From positions 16,797,057 to 16,861,056 of the forward strand of contig CM025850.1 of the NCBI GenBank assembly GCA_003952965.2: a stretch of 64,000 nt of DNA, in the 5' to 3' direction. Position 1 is the stretch's first letter, and each line of letters begins with the position of its first letter. The stretch comes from Morella rubra. Its lineage: Eukaryota; Streptophyta; Magnoliopsida; Fagales; Myricaceae. Under the pieces are notes generated by a model. It did not search any database and was not told the origin of the DNA. It saw nothing but the letters and a program-made list of their open reading frames with translations. A program made the translations under genes and the position numbers. Positions 36,666-48,745 of the stretch are shown one piece after another.

Positions 36666-39600
36666 CCGAAAAAAAAAAAGGGATTTTTCTTCCAATTTTT
36701 GGGTGCTGAATAGGATTAATTATTGTAATTTTTCCTATGGTCTCTATTATCAATAAATAGGAGTTTTTACTTGATTAAAATTGGTTGAAGCCAAAATGGA
36801 TAAGACCGATTTTAATTTCGTAAAATTTTCTTGTTTATCTCTTGGGAAGATAAGTGTCTACATCTCAGTGGGAGTGTCTACTAAAATAGTGACATAAACT
36901 CACAAGAATTTGGAACACACTTAGATAATGGAATGCACAAACCAAATAAACGCAAGTACTAAAATAGTATAAGATGTGTTTATTTAGGTAGGCCAAAAGA
37001 AAATCGAGAATCACAAATATTTTAAAATATTTTGCATATGATGTAAATTTTGATGAATAGTAGCTATTCGCCTTTACAAGATATGTACAATGATAACCAA
37101 AATGGGATTGTTGTTGCATGTAAGGTAGAGGTTCTCGATACCCATTTAGAATGTCATGAATATAAATGTTATATTTCTCATTGTTGTGATATATTTGATA
37201 TATCTGTTTATTATTTGAATGGGTGGTACCATTAGTATTTCAAAAACCTGAATCTAATGGAAATATATATATGTGAAATTGTTTTGCAGATTCAAAAATG
37301 ACTTTTAATCCTTTGGCTAGGATTCTGGATGACAATCGGTTGACAGGACCGAATTATGTTGATTGGAAGAGAAATCTTATGATTGTTCTCTCAGCCGATA
37401 AGATCGGTTATGTTCTCACCTCTGAGACACCTGAGCTTGCCCTGAACAATGCCACTGAGGAAGAAAAGAGAGTCTTTAACAAGTGGCATGATGATGATAA
37501 TATGGCAAAGTGCTATATTATGGCCTCAATCTCAAATATTTTGCAGAAAGATTGTGAGGGCATAGCTACAGCTGCAGGCGCTATGTTGCATCTCCAAGAA
37601 ATGTTTGGAGAGCAGAGCAGATCTGCTAGGCAGACTGCTATGAAGAATCTGATGTCCACCAAAATGGTGGAAGGGAGCCCAGTTCGGGAACATGTCTTGA
37701 AGATGATTTCTTTCATCAACGAACTGGATTTTTTGGGAGCTGAGATGGATGGTGACACAAAAGTTGATGCCATTCTTTCATCTCTGCCTGATTCTTTTAA
37801 TCAGTTTGTCCTTAATTACAATATGAACAAGATGAGTGTGACATTGTCAGAGCTGCTCAATATGTTGCAGTCAGCTCAAGATCTCATCAAGAAGGACAAA
37901 CCTACTGTGATGGTCACAGAGAAATCTAATGCCTCTATGAAACTGAAACCCAAGTTTAAGAACTTCAAGAAAAATAATAAGGGGTATCAGGCAGCTAAGA
38001 ATGTTCAAGGTGAACAAAGAAACAAAGGAGGTGACAAGAACAAAGGCAAAGGAAATTGTTTCCATTGCGGCAAGCCCGGTCACTGGAAGAGAAACTGCCG
38101 AGTTTACTTAGCTTCTCTTAAAAAGGGCAAACCTTGAAGGTATATCTGATATGCTTGTAATTGAATTGAATTTAATGGATGGTCCGTTTAATTCATGGTG
38201 TGTGGATTCTGGTTCTACATCTCACATCTGCAATATGTTGCAGGGGTTCAAGGAGACCAGAAGGCTCCATGAAGGGGAGCTGATCCTTAAGATGGGGACG
38301 GGTGCAACTGTTGCAGCGACCGCCATCGGAGTTTTTAGTTTAGAATTATCTAATAATAGAATTTTGATTCTAGAAGACTGTCTTTATGTTCCAGAAGTTC
38401 GTAGAAATTTGATTTCTGTTTCAAAACTTGCTTTATCTGGATATTCATTTCTTTTCAATTCCAAGCTTGTTATTAAATTTCAAAATAAATTTGTTGCTTC
38501 TGGAATTATTTATGATGGTCTTTATCTTTTGAATGTTGATAATTCTTTGAATAATATTGAGAATGATGATTCCAGTGTGTTATCCCTTAAGAGGAAAAGG
38601 ATGTTAATCCAACTTACTTGTGGCATCTAAAACTTGGTCATGCCAATATTGATAGGATCAATAGATTGGTAAGGGATGGGCCATTGCAATTTCTGAAAAT
38701 TGAGCCCTATCCAATCTGTGAGCCCTGCTTGCAAGGAAAGATGACTAAAAGTCCTTTTACAGGAAAAGGAATTAGAGCCACAGAAGTATTAGGATTAATA
38801 CATACTGATGTTTGTGGTCCCTTCAACCATATGGCAAGAGGAGGTTTCTCTTATTTCATTACTTTCATTGATGATTATTCCAGGTATGGTTATCTATACC
38901 TGATGAAGCATAAATCGGAATCCTTTGAAAAGTTCAAGGAATTCCACAATGAAGTTGAGAAACAGATTGGAAAGTCCATTAAAATGATTCGCTCCGATAG
39001 GGGAGGCGAATACCTCTTGGATGATTTTAAAGTTTATCTTAAAGATCATGGAATCATATCTCAACTCACACCACCAGGCACACCACAGCACAATGGTGTT
39101 GCAGAAAGAAGGAATAGAACCCTATTGGATATGGTTCGTTCCATGATGAGCATATCTGAGTTGCCCATATCATTTTGGGGACATGCTTTGGAGACCGCTG
39201 TTTACTTGTTAAACAGGATCCCTACAAAATCAGTTCCTAATACCCCATATGAGTTATGGACTGGCAAGAAGCCAAGCCTAAATCATATTAAGATATGGGG
39301 TTGTCCAGCTCATGTTAAAAGGTTTAATGTGGATAAGCTGGGATCAAGGACTGATAGGTGCCTATTTGTAGGCTATCCCAAAATGACTACTGGTTTCTAC
39401 TTCTATAATCCAAATGAAAACAAAGTGTTTGTTAGCAGGAATGCTACTTTTCTTGAAGAGGATTATAGTTTGAATGAAACTGAGAGTAGAGTTGCTCTTG
39501 ATGAGCAAAGAGATAGTACAGTGACTGAGCAGAATGAGAATAATGATGATCAAGTGATTATTCCCACTGATCAAACTGAACCTGTTGAGACACAGGAGCC

Positions 39601-42029
39601 TCGTCGTAGTAAAAGGATTATAAGACCTCCAGTAAAATTCAGTTTGTTAAATGAGATTTATCAAATGGATTCTGAGGGACTGGAGATTGATCCTTGTGAT
39701 TATACAGAGGCTGTGAAAGACAAAGATGCTAAGCATTGGCATGTGGCCATGGAATCAGAGATGGACTCCATGTATTCCAACAAGGTATGGACCTTGGTAG
39801 ACAAACCAGAAGGCATTAAGCCTATAGGTTGCAAATGGGTCTACAAAAGGAAACTTGGACCAACAGGAAAGGTAGAGACCTTTAAAGCTAGGCTGGTAGC
39901 GAAAGGGTATACTCAAAAGGCTGGTATTGATTATGAGGAAACCTTTTCACCAGTAGCTATGCTAAAGTCCATAAGGATTCTGTTGGCAATTGCAGCATAC
40001 TATGATTATGAGATATGGCAGATGGATGTGAAAACCGCATTCTTGAATGGGTACATCCATGAAGAAATTTATATGGACCAGCCAAGGTTTCATATCTCAG
40101 GAAAATGAATCAAAAGTGTGCAAATTGGAGAAATCCATTTATGGCCTAAAACAAGCATCACGTTGTTGGAACATCCGTTTTAATGAGTCAATCAAAATGT
40201 TTGGTTTCTCACAAAACATGGATGAACCTTGTGTCTACAAGAAGGTTAGTGGGAGTGCTATCACCTTTTTGGTTCTTTATGTAGATGACATACTACTCAT
40301 TGGGAATGATGTAGGGGCTTTGTCATCTGTGAAAATGTGGTTGTCTAACCAATTTTCAATGAAAGACCTTGGGGAAGCATCCTACATACTCGGGATCAAA
40401 GTGTTTAGAGACCGAAAGAAGAGATTATTGGGTCTCTCACAGGTCAATTATATTGACAGGATATTGGCTAGATTTAGCATGGTAAATTCCAAGAAAGGGT
40501 TTCTACCCTTTAGACATGGAATTCATCTCTCTAAGCAGATGTGTCCAAAAACACCTGAAGAAAGAGAGAAGATGAGTAACTGCCATTATGCTTCGGCTGT
40601 AGGAGTCTCATGTATGCTATGCTTTGTACTAGACCTGATATCAGTCACGCAGTTAGCGTTGTGAGTAGATACCAATCCAATCCAGGTCCAGAACATTGGT
40701 CAGCAGTAAAACATATCCTCAGGTATTTGAGAAATACAAAACACTATTTCTTAGTGTATGGTAGTGAGGATCTGACTGTCCAGGGATATACAGATTCGGA
40801 TTTTCAATCAGACATTGATGATAGAAGATCAACATCCGGGTTTGTGTTCCTTCTTGGCAAAGGAGCATTCAGTTGGAGAAGTTTCAAGCAAAGTACTACT
40901 GCTGATTCTACAACTGAGGCAGAATATGTTGCTGCAAGTGAAGCTGCAAAGGAAGCTGTGTGGATTCGCAAGTTCATTCAAGAACTTGAAGTTGTCCCTT
41001 CGATTGAGGCGCCTATTTCCTTATACTGCGATAACAATGGTGCAATTGCACAGGCAGTGGAACCAAGGTCTCATCAAAGGACGAAGCACATAGAACGTCG
41101 TTTTCACCTAATACGTGATATCATATCAAGAGGTGATATCACAATGGTGAAGGTTGCATCAGCTGATAATTTAGCTGATCCATTTACAAAGCCTTTATCT
41201 CAGAAAGTGTTTGAGAAACATATTAAGGATATGGGTTTGAGATATATGTATGATTGGGTTTGACGTTATTTTTTCCCTTTATTATTTGATAATAAAAGTT
41301 TATTTGTTTTTCACATATATTATTGTTGTTATGGGTTTATACGTAACATGAGATGTTATGTATGTAAATTTGTTCAGGCAACATTGTAGAAAAATCATGC
41401 TAGAGATTAATGAATCAAAGGCAGGGAATAATGATTTTTCAGTTCCTTGTAAGCCTGAAATTGTTCTAGACTTTTGTGTCATAAAGTCTACACTTGTTGT
41501 GCGGAGAATGATTGATTCCATCATTGAGGTATGACCTTAAGCAGACAAGTGGGTGTCATGTAATAGTACATACACTGAACAGGATCCGATAAAGAATGCC
41601 TTTTGGAAAATGATCACTGTCAGGTTAAAGGTTGTTCTATCACAATTCGGTATTGTCCTTAGACCTGAGAGGTTTGTATTTATTCATGTATTATGTACAC
41701 ATACTTTGACGTTGTCAACCGGTGATGTCCATTCAGGACTATATACGGACATGTTGGGTTGTGTGCGTGATGGATGAGTTGTATGAATGCTCAACAAGGA
41801 ATCCACCAGTCTCTTGGAGAGACAGTATATTCAGTTAATGTTCATATAAGTGTTGGACCAAAAGAAATCCGGCCGGTGTGTTTTACAAAACTATTTTTGA
41901 ATACATAAAAGTATATTATATATTTCAAAATTGTTTTGGTGGTCCAACTGAGTTGTGAACTAAGAAATCAAGGTTTACATGAGATAGGGACGTGACGGTG
42001 ATATTTGGTTCTGAGGGCAAGTGGGAGAT

Positions 42030-42593
42030 TGTTAGAATTATGTGCCCTCGATAACCAAATGAGTAATCCAGTCCTAATATCTCATATGGAATATAGTTTG
42101 GTGGAAGGAATTAATTGTATGTAAAAGGGGCATATTTGCAATAATCTCAAATTTCAGGGGTCAATTACAATATGTTGATGGACTTGATTGTAATTAGTAG
42201 AAGCCCTAATTTTATTAGAAGAAGAGTTCTTCAGTTTAATCCTACGGCTGGAATTTGAGATCCCTAAGGATCCTATGTCTCATGCTCTCTCTAGGGTTTC
42301 CCAAGGCCTATAAATATAACTGTTATATTCAAGGGGTTGGCCATCAGAACCTATTAGAGAAATCCCTAAAAGAGAGAGTGACATAAATCCCTTAGGAGGC
42401 AAGACATTTGTGTTGCTATTCTTCTATTCTGAATCGCTGGAGCTTTGGATTGGATCGTGAAGCGGGTTGAAACTTGTGGATTCCGAATTACTATATCAAG
42501 GTAAGTAATCGAATCCGCAATTGCAATTATAATCCTGATTGATTTTTGTTGAAAACATGTTATTTATTTAGTTTAATTTCGTATAAACTCTTA
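42030..42593 (+). repeat. 3' LTR of copia element C (564 bp)
   Basis: TGTTAGAATT... after the polypurine tract GGGCAAGTGGGAGAT. The last bases differ slightly from those of the sister LTRs. It is followed directly by ACCCT, the right target duplication. Confidence 0.9.
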
Positions 42594-42665
42594 ACCCTGA
42601 GTGCCGGACGAAAAACAAAAAGAGAGAAATATACAGAATCCCACACTAAGCCTAACCCCTTGCTT

Positions 42666-43289
42666 TCAAAGACCTCCCAATCTCCAAAGACAAAATGCAT
42701 TAACACAAGCATACTGCACCTGTGCAGGAGTAGGCCACGGATTGTCCCACCTACTCATCGTAACGCGCTTCAGCTTCTCAATCTCCTTTACAAGCACCGC
42801 AAAAGCCAATTTCTTCAGCCCTGCATTCCGCAGCTCCCTTGTCCCCAACTTCTTCTCGGCTAGAACGCGAAGATCAATCACATTGGCTACTTCCAGTCCA
42901 TGATCATCTAATAGTTTTTTAGCATCGTCCTTTATCCCAACACCCGTAAAGGTGAACTTGCCATTTCCAATAAAACGGAATAGAGAGCCCGGAATATAGG
43001 GGGCGTGGATGATTTGAAAGATGAGGCAGCGGTGGCCCACACAGAGTTGGAGCGTAGCCACGGGACGCTTGACGACGCGTATGTAGGTTGGGCGCCACTC
43101 GATGTCGAGGCCGACAATGAGACAGTTTAGGCGGCTGCGGCGGATACGGTAGATATCATTGCGCCAGTAGTGAACCACGGCAGGTGAGTGAGTGAGGTGG
43201 ATCCGGATTTGATAGGAGTCCGAGGACAAATCGTAGTAGCTGTGGGTGGTACAGGGGAGTTGGTGGTAAAAAATGTTGATTATACTCAT
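42666..43289 (-). CDS. Werner-like exonuclease paralogue, copy 2, probably inactive
   Basis: Closely related to the gene at 8469-9107. The start was placed at the Met of MSIINIFYHQLP (43289), which aligns with the copy-1 start; the frame is open 16 codons further upstream. Exo I (IVGLDIEWRP) and Exo II (GVGIKDDAKKL) keep their acidic residues. Exo III reads QVQYACVNA: the catalytic Asp of YACLDA is Asn (codon GAT to AAT). A one-base loss just after this motif shifts the frame, so the last ~10 residues differ and the protein ends early (LWRLGGL). DEDD enzymes need all four acidic residues, so this protein is expected to be catalytically dead or strongly impaired. It may be a decaying gene or a binding-only protein. 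Copia C lies ~70 bases beyond its stop. Confidence 0.75.
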   Translation of the reverse strand: MSIINIFYHQLPCTTHSYYDLSSDSYQIRIHLTHSPAVVHYWRNDIYRIRRSRLNCLIVGLDIEWRPTYIRVVKRPVATLQLCVGHRCLIFQIIHAPYIPGSLFRFIGNGKFTFTGVGIKDDAKKLLDDHGLEVANVIDLRVLAEKKLGTRELRNAGLKKLAFAVLVKEIEKLKRVTMSRWDNPWPTPAQVQYACVNAFCLWRLGGL

Positions 43290-44061
43290 AGCGAATAAAT
43301 TAGAAGAGTGCGGGAAGGAGGATTGGAAAGTGATCATAACTAAGTTGTCAGAGGGACTACGAGTATTTATTGAGACTTAGTGTTCGTATACTTTGTCTCA
43401 TTTAATGATATTTCTTAAATATTGAGGTGATTATTGGGAGTGAAAGTTTTAGACTTGAAAATTTTTGCACTAATAAAATAATTTTTTAAAATTTTTTCTT
43501 TCTATCTAATCATCATTTTTTATTTAAATAAATATAAAAAATTCATTTAAATATCTTTTTATTTCTAAATTAAGTTGATTGAATATTTTTATATAATTAA
43601 TCTTAATTTGTCTTATATATTTTATGGTATCAGAGTTCGTGAAAGACATTAAGTGTGCATCATGTCATTTATTTCCCCCACTTCAACTAAATTTCCTCTC
43701 AATCTTCTTCTACCAAAACTGTTTTAACTTGCATCATCTAATTCTCACGTGAAAGCTAACCAGATATAACTATAATTAAATGTAATAATTATTATCTGCA
43801 AAATTATAAATTAGTAATCAATTGATTGAAGAATCTTATCTCTCTCCCTAAATTAGGTTGATTGAGGAATTTATATATATAATCAACCTTAATGTGTCTT
43901 CTATAATTAGTATTAATTTGTAACTCTTACCTTTTTTTTTTCTGGTTTCCTCATTCTTAATTGCGGAGGTAGGGGAAGCAGGCCAAATAATTACATTCAT
44001 AAATTTGTATCCCTGCCCCCAAATTTAAGGAATTTGGGGATCCCGACAAAAAAAACACAAA
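43290..44061. repeat. Paralogous non-coding block, copy 2, first part
   Basis: Matches 10173-10465 in pieces (GGATTGGAAAGTGATCAT; ATTACATTCATAAATTTGTA). It contains ~400 bases (about 43.40-43.80 kb) not seen in copy 1. No gene. Confidence 0.7.
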
Positions 44062-44359
44062 GAGCATGTTCGTTTGAAAAAACATTCTAAAATACAATAA
44101 AATTCAATAAAATTTACCAAATGAGCATTTACATTCTCAAAAATTCTTATACAAACACCAATACCTTTTACTCAATCCTAACAATTTTTCACACAAACAA
44201 AAAAAAAAAATTATAACAATTACAAACTCTAATAAAAATTAAATTTTTAAAACTTTTCACCAACTTTTTACAAAAATTTATAAAACTCCAATCTAAATAA
44301 ATATTCACAATTCTATCAAATCTTAAAAATGTTATAATTTTATAGGAACAAAACATCCC
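44062..44359. mobile_element. MITE of the GAGCATGTTCGTTT type, ~298 bp
   Basis: The left end GAGCATGTTCGTTTG is mirrored by the right end (reverse complement GGGATGTTTTGTTCC). The interior is AT-rich, with repeated ACAATAAAATTCAATAAA. The paralogous block at about 10466-10470 (CACAAAAGCAAAC) lacks it, which gives an empty site. The target duplication is short and ambiguous (AAAG-like). Probably Harbinger-type. A similar start, GGGCATGTTTATTTTGC, occurs at about 47014 and 50892 as a fragment. Confidence 0.68.
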
Positions 44360-44769
44360 TTAAAGCAAACAATTTAAGGCAACATTTACTGGCCTTTAGT
44401 GACAACATTCACTTGCCAAGGCAAAGATTGTTTTTTGTTTTTTTTTTTTTTTCCATTTTTTTTTAAATTCTTTGTAGCATTAACAGGTGATACGTATGCT
44501 ACTTTCGGTTTTTATTTTTTATTTTTATTGTTGTTACTACGAGCAGTCAGGCATCCCACTTTTATATATCACGATTTTGGTCCTATATTATACTTGTAGT
44601 TATTCAATTATTTTAAAGCTTAAATACTCCACCAGGCACCAGTCAATGCAGTTTTACCTTTTCCAGATACGTCCTTACGTACGGTTCACTTCGACCAATA
44701 TTTTAGTCTCGCAGTTGACAACTTTCTGGATTACATCCTTCTGTTAATCCTCTTTTCTTTTCTTTTTAG

Positions 44770-47700
44770 TTACAGTAGTTGGCAGTTGCGGAATCATAAA
44801 TGGATTTATACGGAGGACAAATTTTTAAAGAAAATGATAAATTTTTTTTTTTACTGCATAATGCAAAAAAGTGAAGATTTTAGACTACTAGTAACCAGTT
44901 AGGAATATTAGATAATTCCACATTGACTGACTTTTTAATTAAAAATTTATTCATTATTTAAAAAAAAATAAAAAAAAAAACAAAAATTCATCAACCAATA
45001 AGTGGTAATAAGTGGTAATGGCATTAAATTGACATATTTCAAAAATTGAAGATTTTAACAAGAAAATGTGTACAAGGACATAAGACCGTTTAGAGCCTAA
45101 TGTTCACGATCTTTCGTAGTGGTGGGAAATATGTGAACAAATTACACTTATCACAATATAATATTGGCAATAAAAAGCTAGTACTTTAATTGACAAGTAA
45201 ACTCATAAATTAATCAGCAAGTGAACTTATATATATTCATCATAAACACAACAATCAAAGTGATCCTTAAGAAATAGAAAGCGAAGTGAACTTGTGGCAC
45301 ACATCAATAAGGCAACCAAAAACAAAACTCAATCTATATGTCATTGTAATCCAACCCAGTAAACATTAATCTATCGAGGTCTACACTAATATATATGTTT
45401 TATCATATATATATGAGATCTACATTCAACCTGTTAATTTAATGATTTTCAAAGTGATAAATATGATCTTGCCTTTGGACAATTCTAGACTATATAGTAT
45501 CTGTCAAGGTTAACAATTATCACTTTTCTCTCCACAAATTTCTGTAATATAATTGAAATGAATTATTCCTCAAATCAGATTTGTTCTAATATTTATAAGT
45601 TTCAAAGTAGCCATGGCCACGCCATCCATTTCACATATAATTCAAGGGGGGCAGGCTGGGGTATGTTAAAAAAAAAAAAAAATTTGGGGCAGCCAATTCC
45701 GGGGCGGGGTCCCTGTTGGCCCCCTGCGTCCGCCAATGATAGTTGGGATAAGTTCAGAGTGCCTCATCGCGGCCTTAACTTAACTATTCCTCTGTTTCCT
45801 ACTATTTTGTCTTATCTGCCTCCACGTCACTCGTCCCTATATCCACATCTGCATTCTTCGCTTTCTCTCCTTTTGAGATACCTTGGTGGTGTTTTTTGTA
45901 AAATTTTGGGGTAGTGAAAATTTTGAGGTATTAGAGTTAGTGTAAAGGTGAAGATATTTTATGAAAGTTAATGAAAAAGTAAGAAAAGAAAATTTTAATA
46001 AATATTATAATGAAAAAAATTATTTGAGGGAGAAAGAGATATTATTTTATAATTTTTTAATCTAGTCCGAAATTTTAAGGTGCCAAGATTTTGGAAAACA
46101 AATGCCCTTCTTATCTTTTGTCTCCGAAGAAATAGAGAAGCGAGCAGTCGACTAGAAGTAGAAAACTTATTTAGAAAAAGAAAAAAAAAAAAAAGACTAG
46201 AAGTAGAAGACTGCTGGCACGAGAGAAGCGGCCTCTCTCAGATAAATACAGCCAAATTTTCGGCGTGGATAGGGATTTGAGGTTTATTTATTTATTTTTA
46301 TCTCATGTCCAGTTCTTATATTAATTATTTTATGCTTCAATTATGTATAATTGATTGACAAAAATGTGTTTACACGTTTTGTAAGTAGTGATTACATTTT
46401 TTCAATATTTTTTGAAAAATATTAGTCGTACTTAAGGTTCTTCGTTTTCTTCCCACCAAAGCAAATGGGTCTCAAAAGCTCTTACCATTTTGTACTGCAC
46501 CGGCCCTTTACTGTTGGCCAAAATAAGAGATTTAAAGTTGTCTATTTGATGCGAATTGCCATTTTTAAATTTTGAAACTTGTAGTTTCTCGTATTGTGAA
46601 TTTAAGACTCTATTTATTTTGTCATCTATCAAAAAAATGGAAAATTCATACATGTGGCTTATTTTAAGTGAGTTTAGAAGCTGAAAAGTTTTTTTAAAAA
46701 AAATAAAAAAATCCACAATGAAAAAGATGAAAAAAAATCGAAAATTCAAAACTTAAAATAAAAATAAATTAAAAACTTACATGGGGCCGATCGGCTCCCC
46801 CACCTCGCACAGGGACCCTTGGATTTTTTTTTTCAAATTATATTTTTATTTAATTTTCAATTTTATAATTTATCTGATATTATTATGTTTTTATTTGTCA
46901 ACTTTTAAATGAAGTATTTTTTTTAAATAAAAAAGCCAATATACAGCTGATGTGTATGAAAAAGTGCCACATATGAATTTTCGGTCCATATAATGGCAAA
47001 ATTTGTTGATGTTTAGGGCATGTTTATTTTGCAAAAATATTATAAAATACAATAAATACAACAAATTCATAAAATGAATATCAAATGGCATAAAAGTGAA
47101 GCAGTACTTTTGATTCTAAAGCACGAACAAAGGAATTATATGCCTGAAAATCAAAAAAATTTAAAGCATGACTCTTGATTCTAAAATGGTATAAAACATA
47201 AGTATGTGATATATATTTTTCTCTATTATTTATTTTAGTTAATAGTGAGATCATTATAATTTGACTATCGAGGTTGTGTCACATGTCCTATTATTTATTG
47301 ATTTTAAAATAGTTTGCAAAGTATAACCCAATTAGTTGTTTAAACTGAAATTGTACAATGAACAAAAGTTAGATGACGTAAAATATTTATTTCCCATAAA
47401 AAAAAATACTACCCTCCATGAGGTTGCAACCGGATTCTTGACGTTGCACTCTAAGTGCCAATAATGAGAACGTGGGGATGTCACGGGATAAACTAAAAAA
47501 TAAATTATATCAAAAACATAAAATATTAAGAACATACCAATAAAAAAACGTAAAATATAAATATAAATAACTAAAAAAAATCTGAAACTTAAAATAAGAA
47601 AAAAAAACGGAGGATTCCCTCCCGGCGCTTGCCCCTAGCGTCCTTCCCCTTCCTTTTAATTCTTTGCAAACCGTTATTTTGTTGAGGTTTTCATTTTTAT

Positions 47701-48745
47701 TCTTGTGGGTTTATTTTTGTTTTTTTATAGGTATGTTTTATTTAAGTCACCATTCTGAAACGTTTGTAACCGTTCTTAATCTATTACAACGATTGATGTG
47801 AAAACTATTTAGACGATTTCGGACGGAAAGTGAAAAAAAGTTCGAATATTTTATGATGTTTCAACCGAAATTGTTAAATCTGTTCGATATACCGATTGGG
47901 AAAAAAAAAATTGTTGTTCGAACATGTTATGAATTGAAACGCGAAGGTTCGAATACTGTTCAAACGTAGGAGAGGAACATTGTATTTTGAACGTTAGAAC
48001 GGATTATGTTTTTTTTTTTTTAATAAATTAAAAATGCTAGAAAATTATTCAACAATATATTATGAAATAAAAAATTAATTAAAAATGCACATAATATTCA
48101 AAAAAATTAAATATAATATGCAATAAAAAAATAATCTATTTTCGCTATCCCAGGCATCCATCCAACTCTTTGTGCATCCTTATCTGCATGCATCCAACTC
48201 TGCGTGCTTTAAAACTTTTGCCAACTCTGCGTGCATCCTTATCTTTCTAATTAGAAATTGTAATCCACATAACGCTTAAATAATTGATAAAAATAATCAT
48301 TAAAAAAATCAGCTGAATGAAAAAAATCAAATAACTTATTTATACATCTACTCGATGTCATTTTTGGTAAAGGTGATCCAATATCAACATAGGAAATACT
48401 AAGGCCTCAGTCAAGGCTGATGTAGTTGAAGGATTATATGCAATATGTTTACACTGATCAAATGTATTGTGATCTATCAAGCACGTTCAAAATGATTTTT
48501 TTTTTAATTTTTAGAAAAATTAGAAGTTTTACATTATGCACGACAAATCTAAATAAAAAGTGTTGGACCTGAAATGGACTTGCATCACTATAACAATATT
48601 AACATCCACAAAAACCAATGGAGAGAATAACAAAAGCTGATACAACATTTTCTAAACCAACATATTTCATTGTATGGAAAGAAATAGAAAGCAATATTTT
48701 GTCGGTAGGGCCGGACATCTAATTGACAATTTAGGATCTTGGAGG
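44770..48745. repeat. Tandem duplication unit 1 (3976-base period)
   Basis: Begins TTACAGTAGTTGGCAGTTGC. The same sequence restarts at 48746, giving a period of 3976 bases. Unit 2 extends to about 52577. The units differ by scattered small insertions, deletions and some substitutions. Confidence 0.88.
45885..46109. mobile_element. Harbinger-like MITE, ~225 bp
   Basis: Left GGTGGTGTTTTTTGTAAAAT and inverted right end (reverse complement AAGGGCATTTGTTTTCCAAA). The paralogous block near 11254 runs straight through (GATACCTTGTC), so this is an insertion. Related by its terminal sequence to the MITE at 6338-6528. A CTT triplet may be the target duplication. Confidence 0.65.

Larger units (their letters stand above)
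35449..42593 (+). mobile_element. Ty1/copia element C (fossil, broken but nearly complete in layout)
   Basis: Flanked by an exact 5-bp duplication, ACCCT (35444-35448 and 42594-42598). Parts: 5' LTR, primer binding site, GC-rich leader (36.23-36.67 kb), gag from about 37.30 kb, zinc knuckle near 38.06 kb, protease near 38.20 kb, integrase about 38.69-39.37 kb, reverse transcriptase about 39.78-40.56 kb, RNase H (motif ADSTTEAEYVAASEAAKEA) about 40.79-41.26 kb, ~770-base 3' untranslated region, polypurine tract, 3' LTR. About four breaks. All expected copia parts are present in the right order. Very similar to A. Confidence 0.94.
44360..48745. repeat. Paralogous non-coding block, copy 2, remainder
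   Basis: 44360-44740 matches 10470-10870; 45740-45890 and 46110-46260 match 10963-11390; 46280-47740 matches 18050-20500 (across the copia A insertion). 44770-45735 has no counterpart in copy 1. From about 47745 a different repeat begins, with GTTCGAAC-type motifs. No gene: the minus-strand frames at 46432-46749 and 47332-47535 lie in AT-rich non-coding DNA and are not conserved as protein. Confidence 0.75.

Noticed and set aside
46432-47535. Frames of 66-105 codons on the minus strand, repeated at 50328-51412
   Set aside because: Shared only because of the 3976-base tandem duplication; Phe/Leu/Lys-rich translations of AT-rich DNA.
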